A DNA stretch of 20,856 nt from Chara braunii (GCA_003427395.1 BFEA01000580.1:638923-659778); one strand, 5' to 3'; shown: positions 1 to 8,534, counted from the stretch's first letter. Translations and numbers: made by a program. Notes: a model not told the origin generated them from the sequence alone.

Positions 1-73
1 AGTTTGTCACAGCCCCTCGTTTGTTGTCCTCTTCTCCCTCTCTGCCTACGGTTTACCGGGCAGTTCTATTTGA

Positions 74-114
<41 letters not shown>

Positions 115-290
115 ACGATATATATATATATATATATATGTCCTCTTCTCCCTGTCTGCCTACGGTTTACCGGGCAGTTCTATTTGACGATATATATATA
201 TATATATATATATTCTCCCTCTCTGCCTACGGTTTACCGGGCAGTTCTATTTGACGATATATATATATATATATATGCTGGCTACACTTG
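1..290. repeat. Compound (TA)n and minisatellite array
   Basis: Three copies of a block reading CTGCCTACGGTTTACCGGGC, followed by AGTTCTATTTGACGA, start near 41, 156 and 223. Each runs into a pure (TA)n tract, and a partial TTTGACGATATA unit lies near 110. The unit contains the small inverted repeat CGGT-TT-ACCG. The array probably grew by slippage or unequal exchange. Open frames across it are tyrosine/isoleucine runs forced by the TA repeat and are not genes. Confidence 0.9.
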
Positions 291-495
291 ACCTCACACA
301 GACGCGCCCCGCAGCGTCGACCATCCTTCCCCCCAGCGCCCACCTTCCCTCCCCTCCATACCTACCTTCACCCCCCTCTGTGCTCACCTTCCTCCCCCTT
401 TGCGGCCACCTTTCCTACCCTCTGCACCCACCTTTCCTACCCTTCCTGCCCACCTTTCCTGCCTTCTGCGCCCACCCACTGCGCCCACCTAAGCT
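291..495. repeat. C/T-rich minisatellite tract
   Basis: This is a strongly pyrimidine-rich stretch on the plus strand, with degenerate repeats of a CTGCACCCACCTTTCCTAC-type unit most regular between about 395 and 490. Proline/serine-rich open frames here follow from composition. It marks where recognisable LINE-A sequence is lost on its 3' side. Confidence 0.7.
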
Positions 496-556
496 ATGAC
501 GACGACCATGGGGATGGCCCAAGAATGTTCCCCTTGGAAAACCTCCCAAAACAAAA

Positions 557-1032
557 TCACGCCTTCTGAGTTTTATTGCGAATTTGGACAGATCTTCGAA
601 GAGCACAGTTGGAATCCACCGACCAATAATAAAATAGGGAAACAATTGGGCTTTTTTTTTGAAAACTGGTTTTTGGATTCAGCCCACCTGGGCTGGTCCG
701 GATCCAGGTGGACCGGGGGAGGTGAACCGGCCAGTTGCCGGCCCAGCCCTGATCCAAAATAAGGTTTCCAAGAGGTACGACTTCTTGGGAATTTTGACTA
801 GCTGAGGATCCGGAGATATGGTCAGTGGAGGGGTCTAGAATGGCATTCCAATCATCTGCAAGGATGCAGGTGGGCAAGGCATGTCTTTCTGTAGGACTAT
901 TAGGTGCATAGACACATATTAATCTGAATTCTTCATCTTTCCACTTTAGGTCCATGAGGCACCACTTTCCTCCTCCTTAATCTGCCTCCATGCCCAGGAC
1001 CGAGCCTGCTGTATAAAAACGGGATGATTTCG
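557..1032 (-). pseudogene. LINE-A ORF2 fragment, distal endonuclease region
   Basis: On the minus strand the open frame from 955 reads FRLICVYAPNSPTERHA and then DWNAILDPSTDHISG. This is the YAPN and (G)DxN strand pattern of APE-like LINE endonucleases. Upstream, from about 1032, the same frame is recognisable but carries a TAA. Residues normally found between the YAPN and DWN motifs are fewer than usual, suggesting a small internal deletion. Past about residue 90 the match fades, and the frame stops at 557. It is the downstream half of the endonuclease whose upstream half lies at 1917-2268, split by the DNA transposon. The family assignment rests on motifs; the product is non-functional. Confidence 0.75.
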
Positions 1033-1052
1033 GTACTGGACTAGGCTACCAG
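1033..1052. repeat. Left target duplication and terminal inverted repeat of hAT-like element
   Basis: GTACTGGA (1033-1040) is immediately followed by CTAGGCTACCAG (1041-1052). Both are matched exactly at the other end, the first as a direct repeat and the second as an inverted repeat. Confidence 0.9.
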
Positions 1053-1908
1053 CCGGGCCGCCCAGGTCACCCTGTTTTCCTGGGCAGCCCGGTCACGCAA
1101 GGACCAAGGCTTCGTCCCAGCAAAAAACAATAAAAATTAAAAAATCCAAAAATCCGAAAACAATCTATGTTGTGCAGAAAAATAAACTGAACAACGTTTG
1201 CCTCAGGGTCACATCGAAATTTGCGAGGAATGAGCCCTCACGGGGCCCCTATCAGGCAAACAGAGGCCCCCAGCAAGCCGAGTGCCCGCCCTAAGTGAAG
1301 GCGGGCCTGAATATTCATCAGAGGCCAAAATTCGACATTTTCATATATGGGTATTCAGGCTGTTGCAGCCCGCAAGGGGGTAAGAGGGGGCGATCTGGTG
1401 GTCTTCAGGGAAGGAGGCGAGTGTGTGGGTTCTCAAGGTCTAATGAGGGTGACGAGATACGTACCTGGTGCATGAAGAGAGGTCGGCTATGGTGTTGACA
1501 TCATGTACATTGGTCTTCGAGAGTCAAAGTGAGCCTGTTGCGTGAACACAGCTGTAGGTAGGATAGTCGAGTAGAGTAGGCTAGGCGCTGGGCGCCAGAC
1601 AGAGAGGAGTGACTTTGGATACTGTGTTGGTGTGGCCTGCGGGCTTGAACATTGGCTCATTACTTTATTGTATTGCTCTATTTGGATGGAATCTCTGTGC
1701 AATTGTGCTCTCTGCTTGTACACAACTACTTGGACATCTGTGTGATTTCGCAACTTGGTTTTCTGTATATCATTCACACTCGGTATTCCTTGCAAATTCT
1801 TTACCAAAAAAAAAAAAAAAAAGTTGAAAAATATTTTTAAATTTTTAAATTTTTTATTTGTTTTTGGCCCGGCTGGGCAAGTGGTCCTGGGCCACTCTGG
1901 TAGCCTAG
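1041..1908. mobile_element. hAT-like non-autonomous DNA transposon (MITE-like, 868 bp)
   Basis: The ends are perfect 12-bp inverted repeats, CTAGGCTACCAG at 1041-1052 and its complement at 1897-1908. They are flanked by a perfect 8-bp direct repeat GTACTGGA at 1033-1040 and 1909-1916. An 8-bp target duplication with short terminal repeats is typical of the hAT superfamily. Similarity between the ends continues imperfectly for about 100 bp: GGCCC..CCCAG segments, then A-rich AAAAACAATAAAAA-like sequence on the left and its complement on the right. No transposase-like reading frame lies inside, so the element would need help in trans. It sits inside the LINE-A endonuclease, so it arrived after that LINE. 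Open frames within it resemble no family I know. Confidence 0.85.
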
Positions 1909-1916
1909 GTACTGGA
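1897..1916. repeat. Right terminal inverted repeat and target duplication of hAT-like element
   Basis: CTGGTAGCCTAG (1897-1908) is the exact reverse complement of the left terminus and is followed by GTACTGGA (1909-1916), the 8-bp target duplication. Confidence 0.9.
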
Positions 1917-2268
1917 TGAGTTATTCGGCAAGAAAAGAAATTATTGCATGAAATTTTTGGATTTTGTTGTGTTCTATCGAAAATGTGAGATGAGTTTCTT
2001 CCAGCCGTACAATATCCGCCGATTTGTTTGGATATGCAGTAAGTCCTTCAATTACGTCATTCAAGTTTTCTACTTTGTCAAGAATGTTACCCAAACCATC
2101 GATATTCCAACTCCTAATGATCATTCCATGGGTCTTCCAATCCACTCGACCCTCCTTTTCATTGACCGTCTTCCTAATGATATCCATTGATGAGGCGTTG
2201 AGGGAGTAAGGAACCTTGGAGTATGGTGGTACATTTCCGTATGTAGTGGTGTGATCGCTTGCGTCCAT
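1917..2268 (-). pseudogene. LINE-A ORF2 fragment, N-terminal endonuclease region
   Basis: A real ATG at 2268 opens a 115-codon frame with MDASDHTTTYGN near the start. It then has IIRSWNIDGLGN and DIVRLEETHLT, matching the first two motifs of APE-type LINE endonucleases (the catalytic Asn in SWN and Glu in ETH). The frame ends at a TAA at 1921, just before the transposon target duplication. ORF2 begins about 50 nt after the apparent ORF1 stop at 2317, a normal LINE spacing. An endonuclease of this type would nick target DNA to prime reverse transcription. Here it is truncated and separated from its second half (557-1032). Confidence 0.8.
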
Positions 2269-3479
2269 AGCTACAGAAGTACCGCCCGGAGGGTCCTTGT
2301 GAGTGTTGGCGATTGATTAATCCAACTTGTATTCCCCCTCGCACCTACTACCTCCGTTCCCCTGGGATGTGTCTGGCTTAGAGTCCATCTCCTCCTGCCA
2401 ATCATCCATTTCATCCTTAGAGCACTCGTCTCTATAGTACCTACCCAGGTCTATTGCAAGCGCCCTGGAGTCTGAGTCGTTGTACCCATTCAAAATCCTA
2501 GATCTCGGCAGGTCTGCCACCGAGGAGGCCAGCAGCTCCGCTGGAATGCCAGGCCTTGCCAGCACACTGTAAGGAATTGTTTTGACAGTCCTCCATGGTC
2601 TCCGCATCATCCCTCTCTTCAATTTGGTTCTTTCTGGATAATTTTGCAGTCAGGGGAGAGAAGGCACAGGGGGTGTGCATCTTTAGGTCTATCTGGTATC
2701 TTGCTGGTCCCGCTGATCAGCTTGAGAAGAGTTGACCTCAGGGTAACCATACGGGTCAATTGTTTTATACACTCTCAACGGATACCCATCAGTGACCTTT
2801 TCTTGAAGAACGTTGGGATTGTGAAGGAGACATCTGTGGCTATCTGCCATTCACCCTCCTTCTCAATGTACGCAACCGCAATCAGTGGTTGAGTGCCCAT
2901 CAAAGTCAGCCTTGCTGACTTGGCCGATGCCACCACGTGTGGTGCCTTGCCGTGTGCAATGTGCTGAATGGTGATGAACTCGGGCGTGTACGCTGCATTT
3001 AATTTCTTTTCTGTCTGGGCAACTACTCCTACTTCCTTTTCCAATTGTGAGCGTACTGATTTATCCTCTGCCTCCGTCTGATCTGGCTGGTTTGAATTTG
3101 GTTCCTCCTTCTTCTGATTTTTTGTTGCCTTCCATTTCTTTGGTCGCAGGTCTTGAATAGAGTCTTCGGTGTTGAGGACCGTCTTGTTCTTGTCTGTAAC
3201 ACCTTGTTCCCTTGCCCTCTTCTTCTCCACGTACCTAAAGGCCTAATATTCTGAGAATTCCTCCGCTTTCTTCTCCATCCCGTATTTGTTGGTTGATGTC
3301 TGAATGCTAGCAATTGCCCCATTTTTTTGAGATCTCTCAATATGTTTAAGACAAGCTGTTGAAGCTACTGTTCTGATATCAAAAGCATGCTCTCTCTCCC
3401 TTCTTTCCTTCTCAATGTTGTCCATCAACCATTGAAGGGATCGTTGGGAATCCGACCCACTGTCTATGACTGACCGCGC

Positions 3480-3497
3480 AGACCCCTTGCTGTCCTT
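3480..3497. repeat. Target-site duplication, copy 1 (A-tail side)
   Basis: AGACCCCTTGCTGTCCTT is identical to 4496-4513. It is followed at once by the T-run that represents the A-tail on the minus strand. Confidence 0.9.
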
Positions 3498-3523
3498 TTT
3501 TTTTTTTTTTTTTTTTTTTAAAG

Positions 3524-3541
3524 CAGGACCTTACGGTCCTG
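3524..3541 (-). other. 3'-terminal stem-loop of the retroposon (GUAA loop)
   Basis: On the minus strand CAGGACC-GTAA-GGTCCTG forms a perfect 7-bp stem closed by a GUAA loop, which fits the GNRA tetraloop class. It lies only a few nucleotides before the A-tail. Stem-loops at this place are known in several LINE/SINE pairs, where the reverse transcriptase recognises the 3' tail. That role here is inference. Confidence 0.7.
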
Positions 3542-3876
3542 GCTCCTTCTATTCTGGGGAGCGTCAGTCCGGTTCCTATTCCACCTGCAAGTCAGAATGC
3601 ACACTACAATGAAACTTAACCACGCTTCCTTCCGTTTGGCCGAAGGACCCCTGAACAGCATTGATTGCTCCAACTTGGTGGAGGATTGACTGTCAGCTTG
3701 CCGTGTCCCTCTCTTTCCTCTCAGATCTGGGGGCCGATCTGCCAGATAGTGCTATATCACCTGGAAAGAGTTCATCCTTTGTCGCTGTCGGCCTGTGTCC
3801 TCCCCACTCGTCTGCTCTGCCTGTGAGGCGTGATATCCCTTTTCCCATTCTATCTGTCCCCCCTTTTTAAAAACAT

Positions 3877-3902
3877 CCCTAAAACCCTAAACCCTAAACC
3901 CT
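3877..3902 (-). repeat. Interstitial plant-type telomere-like repeat (TTTAGGG)
   Basis: CCCTAAAA-CCCTAAA-CCCTAAA-CCCT on the plus strand is about three and a half units of the plant telomere heptamer, one unit having an extra A. It lies inside the retroposon, so it was probably copied from RNA or acquired by the source locus rather than marking a chromosome end. Confidence 0.85.
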
Positions 3903-4495
3903 CCACCTGTGAATCCGTACTCCAGCAACCCTTTGAGTCCTTCCTTTTCCCTTGTTCAGGTCTTTTGGTGCCGTCCATCCAAATCTGTGCTCTCAATCTA
4001 TAGTTGTGGCAGTTTAATCTTGTCAAACTCCCGTGGCAGTCTGATCTAGTTGTGTTTTGCTCGTCCACAGTTATCTGCTAACGATAGCCTCTTCCTGAGT
4101 TTGAGATGTGTCAGTCTTTCCAGCAAATGCTGTCATCTCGTGTTCAAGAAGTGATTGATGCAACCGCCTTTAACCTCTGTTGGTAACTCCTTTCTGGCGC
4201 TGAGTTTTGCCTCTCTTTCCAATAGATACAGTCCTCTCATCCCTGTGCAGTATTGTCGTTTAAACAACCAATTCTCGTGCAGCCTCAATCTCTCATTCTT
4301 TCGCTGTTGCTTGTCTTCTGTCGAGGCTTGCCTGATCTTCCGCCCTCTGTAACGGGTCTCGGCTTGTATCATCATTCTGGTTTCCACCCAGACTTGTCCT
4401 TCAACTGGTCTGCTGCATCTCTCTTTCCGTATGGCCCATACTGACTCTTCCTGATGTGTCTGATCCAGACCTTAACCGTCTTTCGAACCTGATTG

Positions 4496-4513
4496 AGACC
4501 CCTTGCTGTCCTT
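4496..4513. repeat. Target-site duplication, copy 2 (5' side of retroposon)
   Basis: This is an exact second copy of AGACCCCTTGCTGTCCTT, bounding the 5' end of the minus-strand retroposon. The bases flanking the two copies differ, which limits the duplication to 18 bp. Confidence 0.9.
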
Positions 4514-5902
4514 GCTGTCGCTTGTATTCCGTTTTTGCTCATTTGCCGGGGGGGCTGTTCAGCACCCGTTTTGTCATATGATTCCGTTGCTTTCCTTCTC
4601 TTGGGACTCAAATCCGTCTTCCCTTGCGAGTCATCTTCATCCAGTGTATGTTTGGTGTTTGCTTCTGTTTTGGTGGATTTCTGAAAGGCCTCTTGTTCCT
4701 TGAGTCTGAGCATCACTTGAATGCCTGTCGATTCTTTGTTTTATTTTTGTTATTCCTGTTCCAGGACTAAGTTCAGATCCCACAACAGATCCTCCCTAGC
4801 TTTCTCTTCTCTAATCACCTAGGAATCAATCAACGGATTAGTGTTGATCTTTGTTGGATTCCCGGTTACTTTGCTTGTTGCTTTTTTTTGCCATCTATTG
4901 TCTGCCGGAGGGAAAATGTTGGATTTCTCTACCGCAGGTTCCTTGTCCGGTAATGCCAACCCAATGTGGATTGTCCAAGTTATCATCGAGCACCCAACCA
5001 TCGTAGCTGGGGTCGATGATGAACCATGCGCCATGGGCATCCTCCACCTCCACTAGCATGTTGGGATGGAGTTTGCTTTCTTTTTGTTGTTTCGGGAACT
5101 TCTAGCAGTTTGGGTCTGTTCCCATACGACTGTGTTCCCTGCATCTGAAGCAGATTGGTGAGGCTTTGGTGGAAATTCTGATTTCTTGCACTCTGTTCTC
5201 AATCTAAAATTTCCAAATCTGAGGGAATATTGGGGGTTCATCTGTCTTGACCTCCAGTAGGGCGGCCATGGATCCGCAGTGAGGTGCCATAAATTCTAGA
5301 GTCGGGAATATCCATTTGAGGATTTTGTTTGCTGGATATTGCCTCTCCAGTCTGTTCACCAGCAAGCCATGAAAACCTGGTTGAATATTGTCGAAATGGA
5401 CCCATAAATGTGCTTTCAACAGTGTTTGTTTGTAGGACACGGTGAAGGTTGGATTTGCCTTTGGACAATTTGTTTCTTCCAGTTGGTTATCATACAAATG
5501 GAACTGTTGCAATTTCTGGGCAGCATTTCCACCGCGATCCAAGCGTGGTCTTCATAGTTAAAGACGACCATGATGGTATTACGATGCAAGTTCTGCAGAG
5601 AAAAGACTTCATTGATATGTTTCAAAATTTTCCTCTTTTTTTACTGTCGTGATTACCCATTTCCTTTTTTCTGCTGGGATATCTCTCTACAGAAGCACTT
5701 CTTCCTCCTTCCCATCTTATTTTGTTTGTCAACCACTGGTCCCCCTTCGATTTTTGTTTTTTTCAATCAGAAATTTCAGTGCTTCATTGTTGATGATATT
5801 CGTTGATAATGTGGCCATTTGTGAGCTACGGGCAGCAGTAGTAGTGTTTTCAACCACTTGTTTGAATGAGGCCGCGTTGCGGCTATCGCGTGGACTAGTC
5901 AT

Positions 5903-6590
5903 GATCACTGGACTTAAGGGGAGCTGTCTAATTATCCTTGTTAACACCCGGGGGGTACAGTCTGGTCTGTCGAGGATCAATCCTTGTGAAATTGGGATTG
6001 ACACAACAAAGACGGTATAGAAGTATGGGGGGGGCAAGAGAACAAAGGAGGAGATGGTGGATGGCAGTGGGAGGAATGTCGTGTAGGCAGTGCCGCATAG
6101 TGACCCGTTACTTCGGCTGTGAGGAAAGATGGGAGAGGAGGCTTGAGCAAGAATGAAGGTGTTGAAGGAGGGGATGGGAGGGAGTAGATTCGATGAGATA
6201 AGAGCTCCAAGAAACATGCAAGTGTCAAAATATTGAAGGGCGAGTGGATAGATGGAGGAGGGGGGGAATGAAGGGGATGAAGGTGGGGCGTTGGGGAGAA
6301 TAGCTTCGATTGAATAAAGCCAAGGGCAAAATGGGGTGTCGAAGAATGTATTATAAGAAGGGGGTGGAAAGTCGGTGGAATGGAGTTGGGGAGAGATTGA
6401 GCAAGAATGAGAGTGTTGGAGGGAGGGGATGGGAGGGAATAAATTCGACGGAATAAGAGCTCCGGGAAATACGCCGGTGTTGAAAGAGTGTATCCCGTGA
6501 TTAGGGAGGAGTGGACAGTGGGTGTCGAAGAGTGAACTAAATAGGGTGGAGTGGAGGGCGGGCGTCGACGGGCGTGTTATGAAACTAGCA
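5903..6590. repeat. 5' flank of LINE-A with ~120-130-bp degenerate tandem units
   Basis: Three diverged units begin near 6145, 6267 and 6399. Units 1 and 3 share GAGCAAGAATGA, GGGGATGGGAGGGA and ATAAGAGCTCC with the same spacing. The tract is G-rich on the plus strand and so pyrimidine-rich in the LINE sense, as is the sequence before LINE-B. Repeated 5' units act as promoters in some LINEs; I cannot show that here. The long Pro/Ser/Phe-rich open frame through it (down to 5902) is compositional. Confidence 0.6.
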
Positions 6591-6710
6591 TATGTGGAAC
6601 TGGAGAGTGTGGTAGTTGACGAGAGTTGCAAGCGGTCAAAAAGGGCAAAGTATGTGGAAGTGGAAAGTGTGGTTGTTGTCCAAAGCTGTGAGCATTCTAA
6701 AAAAGGGCGA
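6591..6710. repeat. 60-bp tandem duplication
   Basis: Two units at 6591-6650 and 6651-6710 both start TATGTGGAA and share GAGTGTGGT/AAAGTGTGGT and TCAAAAAGGGC/TCTAAAAAAGGGC. A plus-strand open frame (6522-6794) reads them as a 20-residue in-frame repeat. The frame has no homology I recognise, and the period may be a multiple of three by chance. Confidence 0.75.
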
Positions 6711-6861
6711 AAGAATCTGGGGTGGTCCAGAATTGTAAGTAGAAAGGGGATGGAGAGAGTGTGGGTGGAGAAGAGTGTCGTTGTGTCTCACTAACGAACA
6801 GGCCGCAGATGTTTTTGTCCCTTTATAGTTGTCGTAGCCGAAAGCGTGTTGAGGTCGAGCT

Positions 6862-6907
6862 CAAAATATCGACATTGTCTTTTCCAAAATATCGACATTG
6901 TCTTTTC
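6862..6907. repeat. 23-bp perfect tandem duplication
   Basis: CAAAATATCGACATTGTCTT plus TTC occurs twice in a row (6862-6884, 6885-6907) without a mismatch, indicating a recent local duplication. Confidence 0.9.
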
Positions 6908-7035
6908 CAAATCCGCTGTGGAGGTAGCCCTAAGTCTAGAGTGGTGACTTGATGCACCCCTACCCAACTTGCCCTGTCCTCTTGTGGGCGTGGTTTTCTA
7001 AATGAAAACTCGCCTGTGTTTGTCCTTGCAGTCAC

Positions 7036-7879
7036 GTGGGGGCCCTTGTGACAAGGACTCGTAGAGGATCCTCCTACACCAATGCTCCTTTTTCGTCATT
7101 AGAAAAGGATAAAGAATCTTAGGGGCTGTTTCGTGACTTTTCCATAATTGGTTGCTGAAGCTGATTACGAAGGATCCCCTAGCGAAGCGAATGCGCCATC
7201 GATTAGCGCAACGCAATGCTAATTTTTCGTTGCGTCGCCGCGCCATGCAACAGCACAAGCCGTATGCCCAGCTATTTGTGCACATACGCAGGGAGCTGCT
7301 GCACGTGGTAAGTGGCGCTGTCTAGTGCCTAGTCGTGCGTCACCTAGCTGCGTGAAGATCGCGTATCCAAGCAAGGCATCCGAAGCATTCGAGCGGAAGT
7401 AGCTATCCAACCGTTCAGTTTCATCGAACAAACGGTGGGATTTGCTCGGTTGGGATGTCGAATCCTCTACGAGTTGAAGCTAGGTATAGCTTCTCGGCTT
7501 CAAACTTCACGATTTCAAGCAAGGCACCCTAGATCGAGTGGAAGGCGCTATTCATCCGCCAGTTTCAGCAGATGAACGGCGGGATTGCGACATCGGGGTG
7601 TAGAATCCTCTATGAGTCGAAGTGGAAGTTCTGAAGGTGACAAGAGAGTACGAACATAGGACTACAACAAGCTATGAGACAACAAGATTCCATCGGCCTT
7701 TGCAAATAACGGTTGAGAAGCGACAAAATCTTTGAGTCCTAAGATTCGTCCTTACTTGTCAACAAAGGGACAAAAGGGAAAAAGTTCCAAACAACCTAAC
7801 CACCTTTCCAATTACGGAAAAGGCGCAGTATGACCCCTGCGAGGTCCTCTACGTGTCAACTTACACAGGGGGGCCCCAC
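7036..7879. repeat. Diverged inverted repeat (foldback-like element)
   Basis: The arm at 7036-7109 and the reverse complement of 7800-7879 share, in order, GTGGGG(G)CCC, CGTAGAGGA(C/T)C and CCTTTTTCGTCATTAGAAAAGG versus CCTTTTCCGTAATTGGAAAGG. By eye they are roughly two thirds identical. The interior holds a 148-bp tandem duplication. No clear target duplication or transposase was found, so calling it a foldback transposon is tentative. Confidence 0.5.
7368..7640. repeat. Diverged 148-bp tandem duplication
   Basis: Unit 1 starts CAAGCAAGGCATC at 7368 and unit 2 CAAGCAAGGCACC at 7516. Both continue through a CGAG.GGAAG..GCTAT segment, a CGGTGGGAT/CGGCGGGAT segment and GAATCCTCTA(C/T)GAGT. Each unit can form a hairpin around the second segment (ATCC-A-ACCGTT with AACGGT-G-GGAT in unit 1; CCGCC with GGCGG in unit 2), though the paired positions are not strictly equivalent. 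Confidence 0.65.
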
Positions 7880-8520
7880 TCGGGAAGGTGACAAATCAAG
7901 TTTCCTCGACTACGTGTGCGACTACGTCTACTCAGAGTGAATGTGTCCACGATAGCTGGCAAAGAGAAAACACGAGGCAAAAGTTGGGGTTCTCCGTCTT
8001 ACGTGAGACAAAACCTACACCCCTTCTCCTTTTACTAACATTCCACTACCCATAGCCCCTTCTACTAATCGACAGTCCACCCACCCCCTCTCCTGTCCCC
8101 CCTCCCCACCCACGCGGTCCGACGCAGTCCCACTTTTCCACCCACTTCTCCACCCCACTTCTCCATCCCCCCGTCTCCACTAGCCCACTACCCCCTTCCA
8201 TAGCCTGCCATACCCCCAATACCCATCTCTCCCTTACTCCCTTCCTCTACTCTCCTACAGCCCATAGCCATAGCCGTCAATTTCCCCTACCCGTAGGGCT
8301 GTAGGACATACGATCTATTGGTTCGATCTATCGGGTCGTTAAAAAGAAAAAGAAAAAAAAATGTCAGCACTTATACCCGTGCACCAGCGCTTTTCCCACC
8401 CCTTTCCTTCAACCTCCCTTGTGTTCACTCTCGTCACAGCTCCCAGCCCACTAATCCCATTCCTCCCCCGCCCCCACTTCATCCCTTCACTACCTTCCCC
8501 TCATCCCCTATTGCATGCAT
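7880..8520. other. Pyrimidine-rich spacer upstream of LINE-B, no gene seen
   Basis: From about 8030 the plus strand is dominated by CCC/TCC/CAC runs, with a short A-rich run at 8341-8360. I see no protein-coding homology, RNA gene or clear repeat boundary. It is probably the 5' leader or flank of LINE-B and matches the pyrimidine bias, in the LINE sense, of the LINE-A 5' flank. Confidence 0.5.
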
Positions 8521-8524
8521 CTCA

Positions 8525-8534
8525 CCTATATAGG
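8525..8534 (+). promoter_or_regulatory. CCTATATAGG motif upstream of LINE-B ORF1
   Basis: CCTATATAGG is a perfect CArG box (CC-A/T6-GG) and contains a TATA-like core about 130 bp before the ORF1 ATG at 8664. A single 10-bp motif is weak evidence; it may be chance. Confidence 0.2.

Larger units (their letters stand above)
3498..4495 (-). mobile_element. Poly(A)-tailed retroposon inserted in LINE-A ORF1
   Basis: An 18-bp direct repeat AGACCCCTTGCTGTCCTT occurs at 3480-3497 and 4496-4513. The DNA between is 998 bp and ends, on the minus strand, in about 22 A residues directly abutting the downstream repeat. A long, variable target duplication plus a 3' A-tail is the signature of LINE-mediated retroposition. 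LINE-B has continuous homologous ORF1 sequence here (about 10180-10290) without the insert, so it serves as an empty site. The cargo is unrecognised: no RT or endonuclease motifs and only short reading frames. A B-box-like GGTTCGAA sits about 10 nt from the 5' end, but no A-box lies upstream. It could be a SINE-like element, a 5'-truncated LINE tail, or a retroposed cellular transcript. Confidence 0.85.
557..5902 (-). mobile_element. LINE-A: non-LTR retrotransposon remnant with two nested insertions
   Basis: Read on the minus strand, this is a LINE. A long ORF1 with a CCHC zinc knuckle (5902 to 2317) is followed after about 50 nt by the start of ORF2 with an APE-type endonuclease (2268 to about 557). 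It is interrupted by a hAT-like DNA transposon (1041-1908) and a poly(A)-tailed retroposon (3498-4495). No reverse transcriptase domain is present; recognisable homology stops in the endonuclease and gives way to low-complexity repeats. The copy is full of stops and frameshifts. LINE-B (8664-10815, plus strand) is homologous over ORF1. Loss of the 3' half is unusual, because LINEs are normally 5'-truncated; later deletion or replacement is the likeliest cause. Confidence 0.85.
2317..5902 (-). pseudogene. LINE-A ORF1 (gag-like nucleic-acid-binding protein), disrupted
   Basis: The start is placed at the ATG at 5902 (MTSPRDSRNAASF), because homology to LINE-B begins exactly at its ATG (8664). 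In order on the minus strand: NIINNEALKFLIEK; a conserved block containing NYEDHAWIAVEM and FHGLLV.RLERQYPANKIL, reminiscent of plant LINE ORF1 (DUF4283-like) proteins; a CFRC zinc-knuckle remnant near 5140; an RWQKKAT basic block near 4890; a Lys/Arg/Glu-rich region near 3100-3400; and a C-terminal region with KAPHVVASAKSARLTLMGT near 2900. The likely end is at 2317. Without the 998-bp retroposon (3498-4495), ORF1 would be roughly 860 codons, long for a LINE ORF1. It has several stops and frame changes and, relative to LINE-B, lacks about 130 bp near 5700. ORF1 proteins normally coat the element RNA. Confidence 0.75.

Noticed and set aside
1487-1807. A 106-codon minus-strand frame inside the hAT-like element as a transposase
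   Set aside because: It lacks the BED zinc-finger and dimerisation motifs of hAT transposases and is far too short.
4480-4495. GGTTCGAA near the 5' end of the retroposon as evidence of a tRNA-derived SINE
   Set aside because: The motif lies only about 10 nt from the 5' end, leaving no room for an A-box or tRNA body, so a tRNA origin is unsupported.
5729-6631. A 300-codon minus-strand open frame, rich in Pro/Ser/Phe/His
   Set aside because: Only its last ~60 codons (from the ATG at 5902) match the LINE-B ORF1. The remainder reads through the G-rich tandem repeats of the 5' flank and has no conserved counterpart upstream of LINE-B.
7368-7600. Compensatory base changes in the 148-bp duplication as proof of a structured RNA
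   Set aside because: Both units can form a stem, but the paired positions are offset, so strict covariation is not shown.
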